Source of the DNA: Mycetocola_A sp015752285
Lineage (GTDB): Bacteria > Actinomycetota > Actinomycetes > Actinomycetales > Microbacteriaceae
Assembly (NCBI RefSeq): GCF_015752285.1
Contig: NZ_JADOUY010000001.1
Span: 372,001-436,000, forward strand
DNA length: 64,000 bases
Reading direction: 5' to 3'
A program made the translations under genes and the position numbers. A model generated the notes under the pieces. It saw nothing but the letters and a program-made list of their open reading frames with translations. It was not told the DNA's origin and did no database searches. How positions within the stretch are numbered: position 1 is the first letter of the stretch; each line of letters starts with the position of its first letter. Below, in pieces: positions 34,203 to 42,323 of this stretch.

Positions 34203-35650
34203 GTGCAATGTTCCGTTCGCTTTCGAGCTACAACTACCGCCTGTGGTTCATCGGCGCCCTCGTGTCGAACATCGGCGCGTGGATGCAGTCGACCACCCAG
34301 AGCTGGGTGGTGCTCACCGTTCTGACCGACAACGACGCCGTTGCCGTCGGGATCACGATGGCCCTGCAGTTCGGACCCCAGCTCCTCCTCGTGCCGATCA
34401 CCGGCCTCATCGCCGACCGCTTCGACCGGCGCAAGATCCTCATGATCACGCAGACGGCGCTCATGCTGCTCGGTGTCGGGCTCGGGTTGCTCCTCATCCT
34501 CGGGCACGCGGAACTCTGGCACCTCTACGCCTTCGCCCTCCTCCTCGGCATCGTGAACGCCGTCGACGGTCCTGCCAGGCAGACCTTCGTCTCGGACCTC
34601 GTCGACGAGCACAACATGTCGAACGCCGTCGCCCTCAACTCGGCATCCTTCAACGCCGCCCGCATGATCGGTCCTGCACTCGCCGGCCTGCTCATCGTCG
34701 TCATCGGATCCGGCTGGGTGTTCATGGTCAACGCTGCGACGTTCCTCGCGGTGCTGTTCGCGCTCTACAAGCTGCGGGCATCCCAGTTGCGGGCACGGCC
34801 GCGTGCGCCGCGCCAGCGCGGTCAGCTCGTGCAGGGATTCCGTTACGTGATGTCGCGCCCCGACCTCGGCGTGATCTTCGTGATCGTGTTCATCATGGGG
34901 GCGTTCGGCATGAACTTCCCCATCTTCGCCTCGACCATGGCTGTCGAGCTCGGCGGCGGCGCAGGAGACTACGGCCTGCTCTCGTCGATCCTCGCGATCG
35001 GGTCGCTCACAGGGGCTCTGCTCGCCGCCCGCAGGGACCGCGCGCGGATGCGTGTCATCATCGCGGCCGTCGGCCTGTTCTCGATCGCCGCGTTCACGGC
35101 ATCCGTCATGCCGACGTTCTGGACCTTCGCCTTCGCCTTGATCTTCATCGGGTTCGCCACCGTGACGATGCTCACAACGGCCAACGCCTTCGTGCAGACG
35201 ACGACGGATGCCGCGGTGCGCGGCCGGGTGATGGCGCTCTACATGGCGGTGCTGATGGGTGGCACGCCGATCGGTGCGCCGATCGTCGGTGGGATCGCGA
35301 ACGCGTGGGGCCCACGCTGGGCACTCGCTGCGGCCGGGGTCGCCGCGCTGCTCGCGTGCACCTTCGCGCTGACCTGGGCCGTGATGGCGCGAAGCCTGCG
35401 GGTGCAGCTGCACCCCGACCACCGCTGGCGCCCTGTGGTGACCCACGCCGGAAGGCCGCTTCCGGTCTCGTCGATCGTGCCTGAGGACTTCTCCGAGGAG
35501 GTCGCGCTCACGTCGCCGATCTCACTGCCGGCCCTCGCGGGGCAGAAGCGGCGCCCGCGTGCGGATGCTGGTGTGCCAGGTGACCGCGTGCTGGCCGAAG
35601 CAGGCGACCGCACGCTTGCCGAAGCAGGAACCCCCACCCGCCAGGACTGA
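34199..35650 (+). CDS. MFS transporter (EntS/MFS_3-type)
   Basis: 483 aa, GTG start overlapping the marR stop. Twelve predicted membrane helices; MFS motif A in LIADRFDRRKILMI, and VDGPARQTFVSDLV is typical of the EntS-like exporter group. The last ~80 residues are a hydrophilic cytoplasmic tail. Co-transcription with marR suggests export of a toxic compound. Confidence 0.88.
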   Translation: MSAMFRSLSSYNYRLWFIGALVSNIGAWMQSTTQSWVVLTVLTDNDAVAVGITMALQFGPQLLLVPITGLIADRFDRRKILMITQTALMLLGVGLGLLLILGHAELWHLYAFALLLGIVNAVDGPARQTFVSDLVDEHNMSNAVALNSASFNAARMIGPALAGLLIVVIGSGWVFMVNAATFLAVLFALYKLRASQLRARPRAPRQRGQLVQGFRYVMSRPDLGVIFVIVFIMGAFGMNFPIFASTMAVELGGGAGDYGLLSSILAIGSLTGALLAARRDRARMRVIIAAVGLFSIAAFTASVMPTFWTFAFALIFIGFATVTMLTTANAFVQTTTDAAVRGRVMALYMAVLMGGTPIGAPIVGGIANAWGPRWALAAAGVAALLACTFALTWAVMARSLRVQLHPDHRWRPVVTHAGRPLPVSSIVPEDFSEEVALTSPISLPALAGQKRRPRADAGVPGDRVLAEAGDRTLAEAGTPTRQD

Positions 35651-35684
35651 GCAGCCCGCCTTCCGCATAGTCAGGAACCCCCTC

Positions 35685-35838
35685 CAAATTCAGGAGAAAC
35701 CCTGCGACACGCCGTGTGGGAGCGCTCTCCAGTCGGCGTGTCGGGAGAATCTCCTGAATTTGCAGCAGTCTCCTGAATTTGCAGCACTCTCCTGAATTTG
35801 CAGCACTCTCCTGAATTTGCAGCACTCTCCTGAATTTG
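35685..35838. repeat. nested hairpins plus tandem array, 19-bp unit CTCCTGAATTTGCAGCACT
   Basis: Four full 19-bp units (35751-35826) and a 12-bp partial unit. An inverted copy, CAAATTCAGGAG (35685-35696), precedes them and can pair with the first unit, enclosing an inner hairpin CGACACGCCG/CGGCGTGTCG (35705-35714, 35734-35743). Lies between convergent MFS and transglutaminase genes. Confidence 0.9.
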
Positions 35839-35888
35839 TGGTCGAGCAGACCGTGGCCGACGAGCAGAAGTGAGGCGGATGCCGCCGG

Positions 35889-36734
35889 CTACGACTCGCG
35901 CGTGATCTCCACCTTCACGAAGAGTCGCGAACTGAACGGGCCGGCGTAGACGCCCCGGAGCGGCGCCACATCCGAGTAGTCGCGGCCGCGGCCGACGAGC
36001 ACATGCCGGTCGCCGATCTCGATGAGGTTCGTGGGGTCGTATCCGCGCCACGATCCGCAGTTCCACTCCACCCAGGCGTGTGATTCGCCTGTGATCGTCT
36101 CGCCGATCTCGGCATTGGGCTTCGGCAGCAGGTATCCCGAGACATACCGGGCGGGGATGCCGACCGACCGCAGAGCCCCGATGGCGATGTGCGTGATGTC
36201 CTGGCAGACGCCCTGCTTGCGCGCCCAGGCATCCGCCGCCGTGGTCTGCACGCCGGTGACCCCTTGCATGTAGGTCACCTGCCTGCCGATCGTTTCGACG
36301 ATCTCGAGTGCTGCATCACATGGGCTGTCGTGAGCGTCGGCGATCTCACGGGCGAGCTCAGCGAGGTCCTCAGGCGGGTCCGACCGCCCGGTCTGCGCGA
36401 GCTGCTCGACCGTCTCGATGCTCCGCGAGGTCTGCTGCTGCAACTGCTCCCACGACATCGGATGCTCGGAGTGCTGCCTCGGGCGCACCTCGACGAGGCT
36501 CGTCGCCGTCAGTGACAGCTCCGAGTGCGGGGTGAGCACCTCGAACGTGGTGACGCGGGTGCCGAAATAGTCGACGTAACTGTGCTGAGACGCCGGCGGG
36601 TGAATGTCGATCTGCGACGACAACACGAACTGGCCATCGGTCGTCGACGGCAGCATCCGCGCTTCGTTGTATGACGCGTTGACCTGTCCCTCATAACTGA
36701 AGCCGGTGCGATGACGAATGCGCAGTCGTTTCAC
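35889..36734 (-). CDS. transglutaminase-like cysteine protease of the ATP-grasp/alpha-E system
   Basis: 281 aa. An N-terminal bacterial-transglutaminase domain (about 1-90, RLRIRHRTGFSYEGQV) precedes the papain-like transglutaminase core. The catalytic triad is visible: Cys177 in GVCQDITH, His219 in ESHAWVEW, Asp233 in GYDPTN. No signal peptide. ATG overlaps the alpha-E stop. In this family setting it may cleave or transfer a peptide bond made by the ATP-grasp partner; this is inference from family and context. Confidence 0.88.
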   Translation of the reverse strand: MKRLRIRHRTGFSYEGQVNASYNEARMLPSTTDGQFVLSSQIDIHPPASQHSYVDYFGTRVTTFEVLTPHSELSLTATSLVEVRPRQHSEHPMSWEQLQQQTSRSIETVEQLAQTGRSDPPEDLAELAREIADAHDSPCDAALEIVETIGRQVTYMQGVTGVQTTAADAWARKQGVCQDITHIAIGALRSVGIPARYVSGYLLPKPNAEIGETITGESHAWVEWNCGSWRGYDPTNLIEIGDRHVLVGRGRDYSDVAPLRGVYAGPFSSRLFVKVEITRES

Positions 36735-37660
36735 GAGTGTTCTCCGATCCAGCTCGGTTCGGCATGCGTCGGGAAGAACCGCTGCCGGATCGCCTCCGAG
36801 GTGTCGAGGGTCACCTGTTGCACGGCATCCATGTGCTTCGGCAGATCGTTGAGCACCTCACCGATCGGGGTGTATTCGAGTTCGCTGCGTGCCTGCCCGA
36901 GCAGCCGCTGCGCCTGGCCGCCGACACCCACGCGGTTGGTTCGCGGCTCCAGTTCGCGCACGCAGTCCTCGGCCTGATTCAGTGCGAAGAGGATGGAGCG
37001 GGGAAACAGGCGGTCGAGGATGAGAAACTCCGCAGCGTTCTTGGAACTGGGCACGCCCCGGTAGGTCCGAAGGTAGGCCTCGTATGCGCCGCAGGACCTC
37101 AGGATGGTCGTCCAGCTCGGGCCGGATGCCTCGGTGAGCGACCGCGTCGCGAGAAGTCGCGCGGTCATGTCTGCGCGTTCGATGCTGCGGCCGAGCGTGA
37201 AGAATTGCCAGGCCTCGTCGCGGCTCGTCGCGGAGTCGATGATCCCGACGGCGAGCGCAGCGCGTTCGCGGACCCAGCCGAAGAACTCGTGCACCTTCTC
37301 GGTTTGCAGTCGGCGCGGCATCCTGGCGCTCGTCGTGTTGAGGCACTCCCACAGTTCCGTCGAGACGATCTCGCGCGCCCGGCGCGCGTTCTCCCGAGCA
37401 GCCGTGATGGAGTAGGCGATGGATGCCGGCTCCGACCGGTCGATGGCGAGGTGCTGCAGCACGTCGTGACGGGCAAGTGCGGTATCGGCGGGCGCTGTGC
37501 TGCCCATGACGCTGAGCAGCGATCGGCAGGCTGAGTCCTCGTCGATCCACGGGTCCTCGAGCAGCAGTTGCAGGTGCACGTCGAGAATGCGGGCTGTGCC
37601 GTCGCTCCGTTCGATATACCGGCCGATCCAGAACAGGCTCTCGGCGATCCGGCTCAGCAT
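36731..37660 (-). CDS. alpha-E domain protein
   Basis: 309 aa, entirely alpha-helical, with the family start MLSRIAESLFWIGRYIERSD and repeated conserved blocks (RENARRAREIVSTELWECLN, GRSIERADMTARLL). Alpha-E proteins have no established activity; they occur almost always beside a circularly permuted ATP-grasp enzyme and a transglutaminase, as here. ATG overlaps the ATP-grasp stop by 7 nt, and its stop overlaps the transglutaminase start. Confidence 0.9.
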   Translation of the reverse strand: MLSRIAESLFWIGRYIERSDGTARILDVHLQLLLEDPWIDEDSACRSLLSVMGSTAPADTALARHDVLQHLAIDRSEPASIAYSITAARENARRAREIVSTELWECLNTTSARMPRRLQTEKVHEFFGWVRERAALAVGIIDSATSRDEAWQFFTLGRSIERADMTARLLATRSLTEASGPSWTTILRSCGAYEAYLRTYRGVPSSKNAAEFLILDRLFPRSILFALNQAEDCVRELEPRTNRVGVGGQAQRLLGQARSELEYTPIGEVLNDLPKHMDAVQQVTLDTSEAIRQRFFPTHAEPSWIGEHS

Positions 37661-39315
37661 GTCTCGTCTCCCGCCTGCTGTTGTTGCTGTTCGTGCTGGT
37701 CCCGGCGCCCGCGTGGTTCGTCCTGCGGCGAATGCTCGGGCTCGTGCTGCTCGGCGTAGATGATCGGGAGCGCCTGGGTGACGGTGGCCTGGTCGGCCAC
37801 CAGCCCCTGGATGTCGTGCGGACCGACCGTCGATCCGCGCCGGCCGACGACCCAGGTGTCCTTCGAGCCGCCACCCTGGCTCGAGTTGACGACGAGCTGG
37901 CCTTCGGGGAGGGCGACGCGGGTCAGGCCGCCGGGGAGAACCCAGATGTCTTCACCGTCGTTCACGGCGAACGGGCGCAGGTCCGCGTGCCGCGGGCGCA
38001 TTCCGTCTTCGACCAGTGTCGGGATCGTTGAGAGCATGACGACGGGCTGGGCGATCCAGCCGCGCGGATCCTTGCGGAGTCGCGCGGTGAGTTCCGCTAG
38101 TTCCTTCTTCGAGGCATCCGGGCCGATCACGAGACCCTTACCCCCTGAACCGTCGACGGGCTTCACGACGAGTTCGTCGAGGCGGTCGAGCACCTCTTCG
38201 AGTGCGACGGGATCCTCGAGGCGCCAGGTGTCGACGTTCGGCAGGATCGGTTCTTCGCTGAGGTAGTAGCGGATGAGATCAGGCACGTAGGTGTAGACGA
38301 GCTTGTCGTCTGCGACGCCGTTGCCCACCGCATTGGCGATCGTGACATTGCCGAGACGCGCTGCGAGCATGAGACCGGGAGAGCCGAGCATCGAGTCGGC
38401 GCGGAAGGTCAGCGGGTCGAGGAACTCGTCGTCGACCCGTCGATAGATCACGTCGACACGCTGTGGTCCTGACGTCGTGCGCATGAAGACCTTGCCGCCC
38501 GAACAGAACAGGTCACGGCCCTCGACCAGTTCCACGCCCATGAGCCGGGCGAGCAGGGTGTGCTCGTAGTATGCGGAGTTGTAGACGCCGGGGGTGAGCA
38601 CGACGACATTCGGTTCGTCGATGCCATTCGGTGCGCTCGCCCTGAGCGCCTGCAGGAGCTTGTTGGGGTAGTCGCCGACCGGGCGCACGCGCATCGACAC
38701 GAAGAGCTCGGGCAGCGTCTGCGCCATCACCCGGCGGTTGGAGATGACATAGCTGACGCCGCTGGGCACGCGCACATTGTCTTCGAGCACGCGCATCTTG
38801 CCTGCCCCGTCGCGAATGAGGTCGATGCCTGAGACCTGGATGCGCACATTGTTGGCACTCACGATGCCCGCGGCCTGGCGGTGGAAGTGGCTCGACGAAC
38901 TGATCAGCCCGGCGGGGATGACCCCGTCTCGCACGGCGTTCTGCCGGCCATACACGTCAGAGAGGAACGCCTCGAGCGCCCGCACGCGCTGCTTGATGCC
39001 GCCCTCGACCTCGGTCCACTCGTCCTGTTCGATCACCCGAGGAACCGCGTCGAGCGGGAACGGTCGTTCCTCACCCGCGAAGTCGAAGGTCACCCCCTGG
39101 GCCAGGTACGAGCTGGCGAGCGCCTCGGTCCGACCGCGAAGGTCGTCCTGACTCATCTGGGCGAGGCCGGCGTAGATCTCGCGGTACGCGTCTCGGGCTT
39201 CTGCGGGATGCCCGACAGCGGGCGGATCCTGGAACATCTCGTCCCACGGTGTCTCGCCTGTGGCGCTGACGCGTGGTGCCAGGGTGCCGCCGTAGCCATC
39301 GAAGAGGTCCGCCAT
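37654..39315 (-). CDS. circularly permuted type 2 ATP-grasp protein
   Basis: 553 aa. Begins with the family region WDEMFQDPPAVGHPAEARDA; conserved blocks include GIDLIRDGAGKMRVLEDNVR (metal/nucleotide site), ANAVGNGVADDKLVYTYVPD, VVKPVDGSGGKGLVIGPDAS (glycine-rich loop) and GWIAQPVVMLSTIPT. ATP-grasp enzymes of this type are predicted amide- or peptide-bond-forming ligases. A C-terminal Gln/Glu-rich tail (EQHEPEHSPQ, HEQQQQQAGD) is less conserved-looking. First gene of the operon, with TAGGCT 6 nt before the ATG. Confidence 0.9.
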   Translation of the reverse strand: MADLFDGYGGTLAPRVSATGETPWDEMFQDPPAVGHPAEARDAYREIYAGLAQMSQDDLRGRTEALASSYLAQGVTFDFAGEERPFPLDAVPRVIEQDEWTEVEGGIKQRVRALEAFLSDVYGRQNAVRDGVIPAGLISSSSHFHRQAAGIVSANNVRIQVSGIDLIRDGAGKMRVLEDNVRVPSGVSYVISNRRVMAQTLPELFVSMRVRPVGDYPNKLLQALRASAPNGIDEPNVVVLTPGVYNSAYYEHTLLARLMGVELVEGRDLFCSGGKVFMRTTSGPQRVDVIYRRVDDEFLDPLTFRADSMLGSPGLMLAARLGNVTIANAVGNGVADDKLVYTYVPDLIRYYLSEEPILPNVDTWRLEDPVALEEVLDRLDELVVKPVDGSGGKGLVIGPDASKKELAELTARLRKDPRGWIAQPVVMLSTIPTLVEDGMRPRHADLRPFAVNDGEDIWVLPGGLTRVALPEGQLVVNSSQGGGSKDTWVVGRRGSTVGPHDIQGLVADQATVTQALPIIYAEQHEPEHSPQDEPRGRRDQHEQQQQQAGDETC

Positions 39316-39321
39316 GCTGCG

Positions 39322-39327
39322 AGCCTA
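39322..39327 (-). promoter_or_regulatory. -10 element of the ATP-grasp operon
   Basis: TAGGCT on the minus strand, 6 nt before the ATG at 39315; leaderless spacing. Confidence 0.5.
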
Positions 39328-39357
39328 ACCCGGGTCATGTTGCCGGGGTGTTTCGCC

Positions 39358-40374
39358 TCAGGGGCGGCGAGCCGTCGACGCCCGAACGACGAGCTCCGGT
39401 TGGAAGACCACGTGCTCGTGCACGAATCCGTCCGGTGACGCCGCTTCGCGCACGAGCAGGTCGACGGCGGTGTGGCCGATCAGCGCGCTCGGCTGGCGGA
39501 TCGACGAGAGCGGCACGATAGCCGCAGAGGCGAAGTCGATGTCGTCATAGCCGATGAGGGCGATCTCCTCGGGCACATGCACGGCTCCGAGCATGCTCAG
39601 CGCCTGCAGGACCCCCATCGCAAGGAGATCGTTCGCGGCGAAGACGGCATCCGGTCGGTCGGAAGGTTCGAGATCGCGGATCCGCTCCCCGGCCATCCGG
39701 CCCTGCAGAACGGTGAGTGCGTCGGTCTCGATCACGTCGAGTGTGGCGTCGGATGTCTCGCCGACGGCGGTGCGGGCACCGGCCAGCCGGTCGGTCACCT
39801 GCGCGAGACTCTCCGGCCCGCCGACGAAGACGATCCGGCGACGCCCGGTGTCGAGCAGGTGGCGGACGGCCAGATATCCGCCGGCGACGTCGTCGACAGC
39901 GACAGAGGAGAAGCGGTCGTCGTCGGTCTGGCGGTCGACGAGAACGGTCGGGATGCCGCGGCGCAGCAGGCGTTCGAGGCGCACGGTTTCGTCGCCGACC
40001 GGCGAGATCAGCACCCCGTGGACACGCTGCTCCTCGAAGAGGTCGAGGTAGGCGTTCTCCCTGTCGGCGTTCTCGTCACTGTTACCGAGCAGCACGGTGA
40101 GGTGCTCATCGGCGGCGCGATCCTCTGCGCCGCGCGCGACGTCGGTGAAGAACGGGTTCGAGACGTCGAGAACCACCATGCCGATGCTGTGGCTTCGACC
40201 CGCCCGCAACTGGCGGGCGGCGTCATTGCGCACGAAGCCCAGGGCCTCGATGGCGGCATGGACGCGCTCGATGGTCGAGGGCGACACCTTGCCGGGGCGG
40301 TTGAGCACGTTGGAGACGGTTCCGACAGAGACGCCCGCCCGCAGCGCGACATCCCGCACACTCGTCGACGCCAT
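39358..40374 (-). CDS. LacI-family regulator of the rhamnose genes
   Basis: 338 aa. LacI helix-turn-helix (VRDVALRAGVSVGTVSNVLN), hinge AARQLRAGRS, and a sugar-binding effector domain ending GYDDIDFASAAIVPLSSIRQ. Divergent from rhaM. Two matching operators lie between the genes (40421-40432 and 40499-40510), so it probably represses both itself and rhaMI, released by rhamnose or a catabolic intermediate. The ligand is inferred from context. Confidence 0.88.
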   Translation of the reverse strand: MASTSVRDVALRAGVSVGTVSNVLNRPGKVSPSTIERVHAAIEALGFVRNDAARQLRAGRSHSIGMVVLDVSNPFFTDVARGAEDRAADEHLTVLLGNSDENADRENAYLDLFEEQRVHGVLISPVGDETVRLERLLRRGIPTVLVDRQTDDDRFSSVAVDDVAGGYLAVRHLLDTGRRRIVFVGGPESLAQVTDRLAGARTAVGETSDATLDVIETDALTVLQGRMAGERIRDLEPSDRPDAVFAANDLLAMGVLQALSMLGAVHVPEEIALIGYDDIDFASAAIVPLSSIRQPSALIGHTAVDLLVREAASPDGFVHEHVVFQPELVVRASTARRP

Positions 40375-40420
40375 CGGTCACCCTTCCGCTCTCTCGAGCA
40401 AGCCTAGGTGTCGACCGCGC

Positions 40421-40432
40421 TGAAACGTCTCA
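40421..40432. promoter_or_regulatory. LacI-type operator, regulator-proximal
   Basis: TGAAACGTCTCA, an imperfect palindrome 46 bp upstream of the LacI gene start; matches the rhaM-proximal site at 9 of 12 positions or better. Probably autoregulatory. Confidence 0.65.
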
Positions 40433-40456
40433 CGTCGTTGCCGACCATCCGTCTCG

Positions 40457-40485
40457 TTGACGTGGCTACGGGCTGCCCGTATATT
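40457..40485 (+). promoter_or_regulatory. promoter of the rhaMI operon
   Basis: -35 TTGACG (40457-40462), 17-bp spacer, -10 TATATT (40480-40485); close to consensus and the strongest promoter match in the window. Predicted start about 40492. Confidence 0.8.
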
Positions 40486-40491
40486 CGTCAC

Positions 40492-40569
40492 ATGGCTTTG
40501 AAACGATTCAGTGTCGCGGGGATGCCGCGCTGGCTGTTGTTGCGCGGCCCTGATGCGATGGAGTACTGA
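40492..40569 (+). CDS. predicted leaderless leader peptide before rhaM, 25 aa
   Basis: The ATG sits 6 nt after the TATATT -10, where transcription should begin, so it would be translated from the 5' end without an RBS. The peptide (MALKRFSVAGMPRWLLLRGP, then DAMEY) ends one base before the rhaM ATG, which also has its own GGAG site. The operator at 40499-40510 lies within its first codons. It may couple rhaM translation to leader translation; chance occurrence cannot be excluded. Confidence 0.35.
   Translation: MALKRFSVAGMPRWLLLRGPDAMEY
40499..40510. promoter_or_regulatory. LacI-type operator, rhaM-proximal
   Basis: TGAAACGATTCA, near-palindromic, starting about 7 bp after the predicted transcription start of rhaMI; position suited to repression. 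Centre 78 bp from the partner site. Confidence 0.7.
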
Positions 40570-40570
40570 G

Positions 40571-40912
40571 ATGGAGCGGGTCGGTTTCCAGCTCCGGGTG
40601 AAACCCGACCGGGTTCCGGAGTACACCGAACGCCACCGGGCGATCTGGCCGGAGATGGCACGGGCTCTCGCGAACACCGGGTGGAACAACTACTCGCTGT
40701 TCCTCCGGCCGGACGGACTGCTCATCGGCTATTTCGAAACCGACTCGCTCGACGCTGCGAGGGCAGGGATGGCTGCGACCGAGGTCAACGCGCGGTGGCA
40801 AAGTGAAATGGCCGGTTTCTTCGAGGATCTCACTGGAACGCCTGACGAAGACTTCACCCGCATTCCCGAGATCTTTCATCTCGAAGATCAGCTCCGCGAC
40901 CCCGCCTCCTGA
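40571..40912 (+). CDS. rhaM: L-rhamnose mutarotase
   Basis: 113 aa, the usual size. Start MERVGFQLRVKPDRVPEYTE with the family's ERHRAIWPEM block and the late aromatic pair in NYSLFLRPDG and LIGYFETDS; ferredoxin-like fold. It interconverts rhamnose anomers before isomerisation. GGAG lies 7 nt before the ATG. First gene of the rhamnose operon. Confidence 0.9.
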   Translation: MERVGFQLRVKPDRVPEYTERHRAIWPEMARALANTGWNNYSLFLRPDGLLIGYFETDSLDAARAGMAATEVNARWQSEMAGFFEDLTGTPDEDFTRIPEIFHLEDQLRDPAS

Positions 40913-40963
40913 CACCGTTTCGACAACATTTCCAGACAGCCCACACCACAGAGAAGTGACATC

Positions 40964-42130
40964 ATGACGACATTTGATTCCATCGCCGACCAGCTCGCCG
41001 AGCAGGCCATCGAGCTCCCCTCCTGGGCGTTCGGCAATTCGGGAACCCGATTCAAGGTGTTCGGTACCCCCGGCACTCCCCGCACCATCCAGGAGAAGCT
41101 GTCGGACGCGGCGCAGGTCAACGCGCTGACCGGGCTCTCACCGAAGGTCGCGCTGCACATCCCGTGGGACAAGGTCGACGACTACGCCGCTCTGCGAACT
41201 TTCGCCGGGGACCTCGGCGTCGAACTCGGCACCGTCAACTCGAACACATTCCAGGACGACGAGTACAAGTTCGGCAGCCTCACGCACACCGACGCTGCCG
41301 TTCGCCGCAAGGCGATCGACCACCACTTCGAGTGCATCGACGTCATGCACGCCACCGGCTCGAACGATCTCAAGATCTGGCTCGCCGACGGCACCAACTA
41401 CCCGGGTCAGGGCGACATCCGCGGTCGGCAGGAGCGGCTCGCCGACTCACTGCAGCAGATCTACGCGCGGCTCGGTGACGACCAGCGCCTCGTGCTCGAG
41501 TACAAGTTCTTCGAGCCGGCGTTCTATCACACGGATGTTCCCGACTGGGGAACCTCGTACGCCCACGTGACGGCGCTCGGTGACAAGGCGATGGTCTGCC
41601 TGGACACCGGCCACCACGCACCAGGCACGAACATCGAGTTCATCGTCGCGCAGCTCCTCCGCCTCGGCAAGCTCGGCTCGTTCGACTTCAACTCGCGGTT
41701 CTACGCCGACGACGACCTCATCGTCGGTGCCGCTGATCCGTTCCAGCTGTTCCGCATCCTCTTCGAGGTCGTGCGCGGCGGCGGGTATGGGCCCGACAGC
41801 CCCGTGGCCTTCATGCTCGACCAGTGCCACAACGTCGAGGACAAGATCCCGGGCCAGATCCGCAGCGTACTCAACGTGCAGGAAATGACCGCGCGAGCGC
41901 TCCTCGTCGACCGCCTCGCACTGACGGCAGCGCAGGATGCCGGGGACGTGCTTGGCGCGAACGCCATACTCATGGACGCCTTCTACACGGATGTTCGATC
42001 CGACCTGGCCGCCTGGCGTGAGTCGCGAGGTCTTCCGGCAGACCCGATGGCCGCCTATGCGGCATCCGGCTACCAGCAGAGGATCGCCGCCGAACGCGTC
42101 GGCGGACAGCAGGCCGGCTGGGGAGCATAG
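40964..42130 (+). CDS. rhaI: L-rhamnose isomerase
   Basis: 388 aa. Xylose-isomerase-like TIM barrel of the actinobacterial RhaI type (ALHIPWDKVDDYAAL, VLEYKFFEPAFYHTDVPDWG, MVCLDTGHHAPGTN, DFNSRFYADDDLIVG); metal ligands are the Glu, Asp and His in these blocks. Converts L-rhamnose to L-rhamnulose. An AGAGAAG-like site precedes the ATG. 51 bp after rhaM. Confidence 0.93.
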   Translation: MTTFDSIADQLAEQAIELPSWAFGNSGTRFKVFGTPGTPRTIQEKLSDAAQVNALTGLSPKVALHIPWDKVDDYAALRTFAGDLGVELGTVNSNTFQDDEYKFGSLTHTDAAVRRKAIDHHFECIDVMHATGSNDLKIWLADGTNYPGQGDIRGRQERLADSLQQIYARLGDDQRLVLEYKFFEPAFYHTDVPDWGTSYAHVTALGDKAMVCLDTGHHAPGTNIEFIVAQLLRLGKLGSFDFNSRFYADDDLIVGAADPFQLFRILFEVVRGGGYGPDSPVAFMLDQCHNVEDKIPGQIRSVLNVQEMTARALLVDRLALTAAQDAGDVLGANAILMDAFYTDVRSDLAAWRESRGLPADPMAAYAASGYQQRIAAERVGGQQAGWGA

Positions 42131-42215
42131 GCAGCCGTCAGCGGCTCGTCCCGGACCCGGCGCGAGGTTCACTCGGCGGCGGGACAGTGTCAGTGGTCGG
42201 TGATGGAATAGAAGC

Positions 42216-42323
42216 ATGAACGAACCGCGCACCACCTGTATTCGCCGGCCTCCAGCGCCGCGGCGTTCAGGTCAGCCGAGGCGTGGTGCCGTTCGAATCG
42301 CCGGTGGTGACCTGGCACCATGA
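42216..42323 (+). CDS. small ORF overlapping the DUF222 gene start, 35 aa
   Basis: MNEPRTTCIRRPPAPRRSGQ...GDLAP; its TGA overlaps the ATG of the DUF222 gene. Very Arg/Pro-rich and with a weak RBS. It could be a coupled leader, but the composition is also what random GC-rich sequence gives. Confidence 0.2.
   Translation: MNEPRTTCIRRPPAPRRSGQPRRGAVRIAGGDLAP

Noticed and set aside
34004..35446. Long minus-strand open frame opposite marR and the MFS gene
   Set aside because: Shadow of the transporter: His/Asp/Glu/Arg-rich without any recognisable fold.
35751..35838. CRISPR array or coding repeat
   Set aside because: No spacers; 19-bp period is not a multiple of 3 and no open frame spans it.
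40492..40569. rhaM leader as an N-terminal part of the mutarotase
   Set aside because: It ends in TGA and is in a different frame from rhaM; kept only as a possible leader peptide.
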